The translations under genes and the position numbers were made by a program. A stretch of 12,823 bases of DNA from contig FN649729.1 in assembly GCA_000310025.1 (NCBI GenBank), positions 2,169,687-2,182,509 of the forward strand, in the 5' to 3' direction. The notes under the pieces were generated by a model. It ran no database searches and was not told where the DNA came from. It saw only the letters and a list, made by a program, of their open reading frames with translations. Within the stretch, counting starts at the first letter, position 1; each line of letters opens with the position of its first letter. The stretch comes from Ectocarpus siliculosus (lineage: Eukaryota; Sar; Phaeophyceae; Ectocarpales; Ectocarpaceae). Positions 1 to 8,984 of this stretch are shown in pieces.

Positions 1-750
1 CTCCCCCCCCCCCCCCCCTCGCCCCTTACCGAATTTGCGGGGCCATGGACTCCAAAAAACTTAGGCCAGTTGTTATGGAGAAATTTTCCGATTTGGAATC
101 CCGATATTACGCCTTTTACATCCAAACCCCCATGAGGCCGCAGGAGTTCTGCATACTTCGTTGGAAATGCTCACAAAAGCGCTTTCGCACTCAGTACTCG
201 CCTCACAGAGACCCGTTTGCATTCAAACCTTCGAGGCCGCGTAGAGCATTGCTGTGAGCCTCTTCTAGCCAAGTTTGGGGAGCTGCGGTGGAGTGTGTGT
301 TCACCATGCTTGGGTAAAATAGGAATTCCAATTTGGAAATGCTGGACGATCCGGGTGGGAATTCCTCATGAATTGCCAACTGGAATTGGTTGGAATTCCA
401 AATTGGGAATCGTGAATTTGCTTTCATATCATTGCATACTGCACTCTAGCTGCCCAAACTTGGCTCCGAGAAGCTCACAGTAGTGGAGTGTACAGCCTTA
501 TCGGTTAGATGGCAAACAGGGGTCTGTGGTCTGTGAGGCGAGGGCGAACTGACAAAGCGCTTTGGTGCTCTCTGCTTGCTGCCCAGTACGCAGACCTCCT
601 ACTTTTAGGGGGTGGTGGAGCATTGTCTGCCGATCCCCCGGATTCCAAATCGGAAAATTTCTCCATAGCAACTCGCGTTACCATATGCTTTCACTTTCAC
701 AAGTACCCCTTCCCCCCCCCGCCCCCCCTTACTCACGACCGCAATTGCAG
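1..750 (+). other. Intron sequence upstream of first visible exon
   Basis: No exon continuing the adaptin trunk upstream of residue 1 is visible here. The stretch opens with a run of 16 C (3-18), is dominated by the foldback element, and ends in a C-rich pyrimidine tract (about 711-730) before the acceptor at 749-750. Confidence 0.7.
68..673. repeat. Imperfect foldback (long inverted-repeat) element, ~606 bp
   Basis: The outer 34 bases at 68-101 and the reverse complement of 640-673 agree at 33 positions. Further inward the arms still align in order, with indels: AAAGCGCTTT (about 177-186 with 554-563), CGCCTCACAG (about 199-208 with 531-540), GCCAAGTTTGGG (about 268-279 with 454-465), and an inner CAATTTGGAA pair near 331-340 and 392-403. 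No coding frame and no clear target-site duplication were seen. It lies in the intron upstream of exon 1. It looks like a non-autonomous foldback/MITE-type element or a decayed inverted duplication. Confidence 0.8.
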
Positions 751-902
751 GACCTGGTCCCGAGCTTTGTGTCGATCTTGAAGCAGATCACGGAACACCG
801 GCTACCGCGCGACTTCGACTACCACAGGATGCCCGCGCCGTGGATCCAGATGCGGCTCTTGAGGATCCTGGCGTTGCTGGGCAGAGCCGACCAGGCGACG
901 AG
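751..902 (+). CDS. AP4E1: AP-4 epsilon exon 1 of the window (trunk)
   Basis: The exon reads [17 protein letters not shown] and then the conserved large-adaptin block [18 protein letters not shown], a trunk helix pair. The acceptor is a C-rich tract ending in GCAATTGCAG. The donor is AG|GTGGGG, leaving two bases of a Ser codon that exon 2 completes. The preceding exon should encode the residues just before the DLVPSFV block; nothing resembling it lies in 1-750, so it is upstream of the window. Confidence 0.93.
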
Positions 903-3900
903 GTGGGGACCGTTTTTTCTGTTTTCTTTTTCTTTCATTTTCTTTGGTGTCTTTTCTTTTTGTTGTCGGTGCGAAAAAAGCGTGGTCGGACGTCTTGAAC
1001 GAGGTCGTGCTTGCTGCTGCTGTACTGCTGTGTTGCTGATTGCAGCGTACCCGTGCTGCCTTGAGACTCGCTCTTTGAAAGGCTCTTTTGCGCCCCCGTT
1101 CCTGCTCTGTGCTTGCACCGGGTGGCCTTAACGCACCATGTTGCTGACACTGCAGTCATGTGTTGTGCCGATGGCTCGGATGGTGAAATTTCCGAGGGTG
1201 ATGATGACAGCGACGGCGTTGCTGTGGTGCCAACTGCCAACTGACTTCCCCCCCTGTGACCCGTCCATTCTGCGTTCCCCCCCCTGACAGCGAGGGCATG
1301 TACGAGGTCCTGATGGACGTCATGCGGCGCGCGGACACGGGCATCAACGTGGGGTACGCCGTCGTGTACGAGTGCGTGAGGACGGTGACGAGCATCTACC
1401 CCAACGCGCCGCTCCTGGACGCCGCGGCGGCGAGCATCTCGAGGTTCATCTCGGCGGAAAACCACAACCTCAAGTGAGTCGTGTGCTTGTGCCCCCGCCC
1501 CCGCCCGTTATCGGAGGAGGAGGAGGAGGAGGAGGCGACTGCTTTGTGGTGGCTGGCGGGGGTCGCGCGATTGATAGCGGCCTGGTTGGTCGGGTGTGTG
1601 CGCTGTAGCCTGCGACACCCCTAAATCCCCCGCTCCGCCTCGTTCTCCGTTTCGATGTTTCCACCTCTCCTTTGTTGCGTGTGTCTGTTCGTGTCGCCGA
1701 AAACAATCGGAAGGTACGTGGGCGTGACGGGTCTCGCGGCGATCGTGCGGGACCACCCCAAGTACGCCCAGCAGCACCAGATGGCGGTGATCGACTGCCT
1801 CGAGGACCCCGACGAGACGCTCAAGCGCAAGACGCTGGACCTGCTCTACACCATGACCAACCCGGTCAACGTGGAGTTCATCGCGGACAAGCTCCTGTCT
1901 TTCCTGGAGCAGGGGACGGACTCCTTCTGGCGGCAGGTGATGAGTCTGAGGATGTGTGTTATTTCTTTTTGTTTCGGGCGATTGGTGGAATTGGTTTTGG
2001 CCGTTGTCTTGTGCGTGCCTCTCGTGTGGGCTGTCACGACGGATTTTTGTTGTTGTTGTGTACTGCTATGATATGTTGCGGTTTTTGTGTCTTTTCTCGC
2101 TTTCATCCACTACATAGGTCGGGTACAGAGCGTCTTGCCAGCATCTGCGAGGTTAATTATTTTGTTGTGATGTCAAAACCAGAGTATAGCGTCCTCTTGA
2201 ACAACCTCTACCAAGTACCAAGCACTTGCACAACGTCCGCATTCGTTATGTCTTGTACATCTTCATGGCGAATGTTCCGTGCTCACTGGCTACAGTATCA
2301 CAGCCCTACATGGTTACATCTGTATGCGTACCGCCCCCTCTCGGCGCGTTCGTCTCCTCGCTGGCACAACGTGACATTTTTTGCCCCTAAATTACACCCA
2401 CCGTCATCGCGTTGGTGCTGGTGCTGGTGCTGCTGCTGCTGGTGGTGCTGGTGCTGCAGGACCTGGTGAATAGGATAACCCAGTGCGCAGAGCGGTTCGC
2501 GCCGAGCAACTCGTGGTACGTGGGCGTGATGACGAAGGTCTTCCGGCTGGCGGGAGACATGGTCAAGCCGGAGGTTGCCCACAACCTCATGCAGGTGATT
2601 GTGGTGGTTGTGCGGATGTCGCATCCGCTTCGATCGTGTGTTGGACTACGGTACGTGGGTACAAACAAAGACGATGGGTGTTGTTGTCAATACGGATGTC
2701 GTAATGCTTCGTTCATGCGTTGGACGGGGGGAATATGACTCCGCTACGTGAGCACGCTAACCAACACGGGGCGTTGTAGAACAAAGCTTGCCGTTAACCC
2801 GTGAATCTTGCGAACCTCCCGACGGACGGGGATGAAGGTCGTGCGTTTTTTTTCGAGCTACCTTGCGGAACGGGGAACGCCAAACATGTGGCGTGCGTAC
2901 CTCGATGTGGCGAGAAGGGAAGGTGCATGTTTTTGGAGTCCACACGGAAAAAACCATGCCGGGGACGTTGTGTGGTCTAATGGAATTCAGGGAGGCTCAC
3001 ACCCAATACTAAGTACATCGGTATGTATACCCGCGCACGTTTCGTCCTATTGGAATGCCATCCTTGGGGTTGTTGCGTTGTTGTTCGTCGGAGTCAGCCG
3101 GCTGGGTGTACTGGCGTGTGTCACGTCCTCTTGCCGAGAGGTACAGCAGGGCTGGGACCGTGAATACACAGGGTAGGTAAACAGTAGCGCGCTTCGAGCT
3201 TAGAAACACATGGCCGTCCTTGTACCGACCGCTGTTCTTTGGTGCATGTCTCGACAATTTTCGGACGTGAAATCTACTCTGCAGCGGGTTCGTACTGCAA
3301 ATATCAGACGTGTAGGTAGCCCAACGCTGACAGACGGTCTGGTGTTGAAGGTCGTGTTTTCCTCCTCCCCATGTGGTTTGGTTTGTTTGTTTTGTCAGGG
3401 CTGCTGCTCGCATCGCCTGCCAGTCGGGGCAGTTAGGGGCCACAGACGAAAGGCGCCCCTCGATGATGTTGGTGTTTCCTGCTCCCCATTTTGTTTTGGT
3501 TTATTTGTCGTAAATGTTTGTTTGTCCGGGCTGCTGCGCGCGTCGTTTTTACCTCCATCGTAGCTTATCGCGGAGGGCAGCGGGGAGGACGAGGATGCGG
3601 ACGTGGAGCTAAGAAGGAACGCGGTGGACAGCTACCTGGATCTTCTGGAAACCCCGGCTGTGCCTGACCTGGTAATGTGCTACTGTACTGCCATGATGAA
3701 CTGTTTTTGTACATGAGTTGTTGGCACAAGCGCTCTGCCGAACGTTTGAGTGTTCGTTTCTCTTTGCCTCGATCTCCCCGCGCTTCCCGCCACTGCACCG
3801 GCAACGTTGAAAGTGACGTATGCGTAAGACCTGGTTATGTTTCATGACACCCACCACCTTTCATCTGCTGTCGTTGAACGGAACCTTTCCGCTGGACCTT

Positions 3901-6900
3901 CTATTTTCTGACACCTACATGCTTCTCCCACCGCTGGGGCTGTCGTTGAGAGCACCGTATCCATATGTAGGACCTGGCGCTTCTTGTAGATACCCACATG
4001 CTTCTCTCACTGCTGCTGTTGCTGTCGTTGAGAGCACCGTATCCATATGTAGGACCTGGCGCTTCTTGTAGATACCCACATGCTTCTCTCACTGCTGCTG
4101 TTGCTGTCGCTGAGAGCACCATATCCATAGGTAGGACCTGGCGCTTCTTGTAGATACCCACATCCCACTGCTGGGGCTGTCGTTGCTGCTGTTCCTTGTG
4201 TGTGCTGTTGCCGTCGCCGTTTTCGAAAACCGAGCAGCTGATGCAAGTGATGGCGTGGGTTCTCGGCGAGTACGGCTCTCTCGCATCCACCCCGAGGGGT
4301 GCTCGAGAGGTTTCCACCAAGCTTTGCGGCGTCGCCTCCGGCATGTCTTTCCGCGATCCGAGCACCTGCGGCTTCGTGGTGACGGCCCTCATGAAGCTCT
4401 CCGCGCAGTCGGGGTGAGTGAATTTTCTTTCGGACTTTGGAAGGTGCTACTTCAAACGTCGTACATCGCAATATGGCTTGGGGAGTGAATTTTGACTCGT
4501 AGGTGCTACATTTTATCTAGTACGGCGGGGGGAGTAAATGTTTTTTGGACTTTGCACGTGGCCACACGTTGCATCTAGCACATGTCGGGGGAGTAAATCC
4601 CTCCCGGGGTTTTTTGACACGTGCTCGCAGACAATCTATTGGGCGCGTTTGGGAGTGACGAGTGGATTTGTTTCGGACGTGGCACGTCGTGCTACATGGG
4701 GTTGCGGAGTGAATTGCTTTGGGGACATGGCACCTGATACACTTCACCTAGCACGGGTCAGGGAGTGAGTCGGTGAGGGATTTTCATGCGGGCATGGAGC
4801 TACATGCCGCGTCTAGCTGCGCGGAATGTGGAGTGAATTGCTTTCTGGACGTGGTACGTGTTCCATATCGTGACATCCATCATGGGACGGGTTGGTGGGT
4901 GAATTGGTGACGTCTGCACGTGCTGCAGGGTATGTAGCACTGGTTGGGGAGTAAATTTCGTTTCGGCTTGCACGTGCTACTTTACGTAGCATCTAGCACG
5001 GTTTTGTGGAGTACATTTATTTGGGACTTGACCTATGCTTCAATTGTTTAGCGTGCGTTCGGGAGTGAACTGCTTTCGGGCTGTGCTACGTACAAGTATC
5101 TAGAGCGGATTGGGAGGGAATTCATTTTATTTCTATCGGACGTGGGGGCCGCGTTGCTTGACATTTATTTGGGTTGGGGAGTGAAATATTTTGGATTTTG
5201 GGGGTGCCGCATCACGGTAGGGGGGAGTGAATAATGTTCGGGATGTGGCATGTCCTACCGTGTTGAGCATCTAGCACATGTTGGGGAGTGAAGGTTTTCG
5301 GACTCGAAACTCCTTTTAGAATCAGGCAACACCTTTGCGCGAGTTGGGCAATGAATTTGTGTTATGCACTCTACATACCACGTAGCACTTGCTGGGTTGA
5401 GTTCTGCGGAACTTGGCAAATGTTGCACAGGATCACCCAGCGCGGGTTGGAGAGTGACTTTCTGCGGGACGTGCTGTATACCATCTAGCACGGGTTGAAG
5501 CAGCGGTGGGAACGCGTCCTCTCTATCACTAAACCTCTCTCTCTCTCTCTCTCGCTCCTTCGCTCTTTCCTTATTTGTGTCTTTGTCAGCGAGGTGTCCC
5601 CGCCCGTGGCGCACCTGCTGACTCTCTACTCGCAGTCCAAGCAGTCGGATCTTCAGCAGCGATGCCTGGAGTTCCTGCAGCTGGCGAGGGAGGGGCCGGC
5701 GGCCATGGCGGCCGTGCTTCCCGTCGACGCAAGCTGCGAGGACGTTGAGGTAGGCTGCGTGTTTTTTTTCTTTCTAATATAGCATCGACGGCACTATCCC
5801 TCTGACCGACCAATGAAAGCACGTCAATCTCAGTTCGGTTGAAAATACAAATCAGTGTGGTTAAAAACACGAAATGCTTCTGAAGGCCACGATTTGGCAC
5901 CCTGTGACGGAGCGTCATGGGCGAGTCTACGCTACGCGTGCGTGTGTCTATTATCGACCGCCAACCGGCTGACCAATGAAGACACATAAGTCTGCGTGCG
6001 TACGTGTGCGTACTGTAAAGCCAAGTGAAAACGAACATCCATTATTTTGTTTGAGTTTGCTCAATAGTCTAATGTAGTTTGGTTGCAATTTGGTCCGACC
6101 CCTCCAACAGGCAGGTGTCATTTAACCCTTTCCTTGCGCCCTCGGGTGCGTGTGCGTATGCATGTGTTTTTTGTGCTTCTTCCTCGGAATTTCTTGTCCA
6201 TCCATCCAATCATCCAACCACCCATCCATCCATCGTTCCATCCATCCATCCATCCGTCCAATCACCCAGCCATCCAGCATCCATCCATCTATGCATCCAT
6301 CTATCCATCCATGCATGCATGCATGCATGCATCCATCCATCCTTGATTCCTTGCATCCTTCCATTCGATCATGCATGCGTCCAACCATCCGTCCATCATC
6401 CGGCAGGCCGACGAGAACCTGAGCCACCTGGACGGGATAGTCACGGCGGCCCTGTCGGCGGGGGCGGTGGGGTACTCCCCCCCTGCCGAGGCCGGGGAAG
6501 ACTCGGACGACGAGGAGGCGTCGGCGGCAATGGGGGGAGCCGGGGGAGGGTCTTCCTTCAACCTCACGCCGTACGCCCACCCTTCGCAGGTGCGTGCCTG
6601 CGTGTGCCCATCGACAAGACGTAAAGAAAGCGTCGGGCTTTTGTCCCGCCCTCTGTTGTTGTTGTTGTTGCTGCTGCTGTTATGTTTGTTTTGGATGCAA
6701 CGTAGCGCTTTTTTTTTAAGCAAACGTAGTAACATGTGGTTGTTGTTATATTTGTTGTTGTGGATACAGAGTGGCGCTCTTTTTGAAAGAAAGACAACTG
6801 TAGTATGATGAGTTTGGGAGTGTCGTTGAGTGCGCGGTTGGCAGTAGTTCCCTTCGTTTCAGTTGCCGGGCGTCTTGTCCGCGTATCCTCCACAGAAGGA

Positions 6901-8952
6901 GATGAAGGTATGGCGTGGGTTGAGTGTGAGTGTCGCAAGCATCCAATACCCAGGCGGATATTTCTTCCGTAGCTTTTACAACCATTCCCTTACGTTGGAC
7001 CGTGGTACACATCTCGCTCGCCGCCTTCTTGTGTGGCGAACTCCGCAACGCTTGTACCCCGTCGTGTGTCACTTACGCTTCTCGCATCGCTCCCCCCCCC
7101 CCCCCCGCCTGCGTTTCACCGTTGTCACGAATAGCCTATGGCTGCGAGCGCTGCGGCTCCGCAGGCGCCGCTCCCGCCTCCTCAGTCGTCCAGCGGGGCG
7201 GGAGATCCCCTTTCCACGGCCGACATTTTCGCCAGCGGCCCGAGGTACGTGGTCTGCAGCAGGAAGGTGCCGCCGTTGTTGCTCGTTGTGGTCGTCCGGA
7301 CGGACTGGACGCATGCTTTCAAAGGGTAGGTATGCAGCAGTACCGTCCCATTTACTCGCGAGGCGATCGAAAACACTGCTGCCGCCGACACGTTGTACTG
7401 TATTTTCTCTCTATTTGTCATGTTGATTTTCCGAGACCTTCTTTTTACCATTTTTTTTTTGACGGGCCGATTCCTTGGAAACGTCGCCTTTCGCTATGAC
7501 CCCTCCCCTCTCCTTACTTTTAGGCTGAGACCCGTGTCGAAAGTATGGGGAAGACCCAAGCCGGGAGGGCAGAATCAGCAGCAGCCGCAGCAGCCGCAGC
7601 AGTCACAATCAGCGGCGGCAGCCGGTGCTCCCGGCGCGGGGGGTCGCGGCGAGACAGGCGCGGCGGCAGCGGCGGCGGCGGCTGGCTATCCGCCGGCCAC
7701 CGCTGGTGCGGGGCCTGCGGGCCCTTCCTTGGGAAGAGGGAGTGGGCAGAGCGGGACTGCCCCTTCGCAGGTGCGGCGTGAGTTTGTTTTTTGTACCCAA
7801 AGAAGACACGATTGCGGCTCGGGGCTGGCCTCAGGTTTTTGGTTTGTGGGAGGGATCGCTCGTATATATATCTGTTCGGCACACGTTGCATTGTGTGTGG
7901 CATTTTTTTTTGGGAACGACTTGAGTCCTTGGCTTGCGTATGGGGGGTGTCTGTAAGGTGGGAGGTAGGCTCGGCATGATCTGCTGCCGGTTGCCGCCTC
8001 AGTGTATGTAGAAGGATTGTGAGTCTGCCCTGTCGTATCTTTGGTTGTTTGGTCAGGGCATGCTGAATACACGCGAGATTCCCTCAAGAGGAAGGTGGCC
8101 CCTATGTCCAAGAAAATCTTGTGGTGGCTGGGTAGAGACCGGAACGGTTTTTATTTGTTTTTGTTGTAGGGACGACAACAACACACGACCAAGAAAATCT
8201 TGTCGTGCGATGACACACACGCCGCTCGAACAGGCGCCTCCGCCGCAGCAAGACCCGGTGGCTGCCGCGCTGCGCGCCGAGAAGCAGAAGATGGCGGCGA
8301 TGCTCTTCGGCGGGACAGGACCAGCACCAGCAACGCCTCCGGCGGCAGCGGCACCATCGCGCCCGAAACCAATCTCCACCTCGGCGACGGCGGCGACTTC
8401 CCGACCCGCCGCCGTAGCCACGCCGGTCTCATCGGCGTCTTCCTCGTCCCAGCAACAGCCAAAGGCGGCTCCAGCAACAACCGCTGCCGCCGCCGCCGCT
8501 GCGGACCCGGTCGACCTGCTAGATTTTGCGAGCATGGGGGACTCCCCTCCCCCTCCTCCTGCCGGCACCGCCTCCAACGGCGCCGCACCAGCGCACGACC
8601 GCGCATCTTCGGATCAGCTAGGAGTGGACCTCTTGGGGGTAGGCGGCGGCGGTGACGCGAACGGCGGTGCCTCCTCCTCGGCTCCGGGAGGGGGCCCGAC
8701 GCTGGACGATTTTCTCGGGGGTGGGGGCGGGGGCACCACCACCACCGTCGGCGGGGCGGTGCCGAACGGCCGCCGCAACAGCAGCAGCAGCGCCGAGCAA
8801 GCGTGGCCACCGGCGGCGGCGGCGGCGGCGGCACGGCAGCGGGCGGGGACGGCTGGGTCGTCGGCTTCGAGCGCAGCGACGCCGTCTCTGATCGGCAGCG
8901 GCGGTGGGGTTGACCTTTCGGCGCTCGTGCTCGGGGACGGCGGGGGCAGCGG

Positions 8953-8984
<32 letters not shown>

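Noticed and set aside
45-257. Small + strand open frame from 45
   Set aside because: It crosses the left arm of the foldback element and does not encode the trunk residues expected before exon 1.
3918-4185. CRISPR-like direct repeats
   Set aside because: The units abut each other with no unique spacers, inside an intron of a eukaryotic gene.
4007-4471. Minus-strand open frames with repeated [10 protein letters not shown]-type peptides
   Set aside because: They are translations of the 79-82 bp minisatellite; the unit length is not a multiple of three, so the peptide pattern changes frame between copies.
751-5749. Identity as AP-1 gamma, AP-2 alpha or AP-3 delta
   Set aside because: The trunk blocks share general adaptin motifs, but the run of residues, the WGRP and LFGG hinge motifs and the C-terminal platform fit epsilon; alpha and gamma ear sequences are absent.
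6083-6580. His-Pro-Ser and Met-Asp-Gly repeat peptides on both strands
   Set aside because: They are translations of the CATC microsatellite inside an intron.
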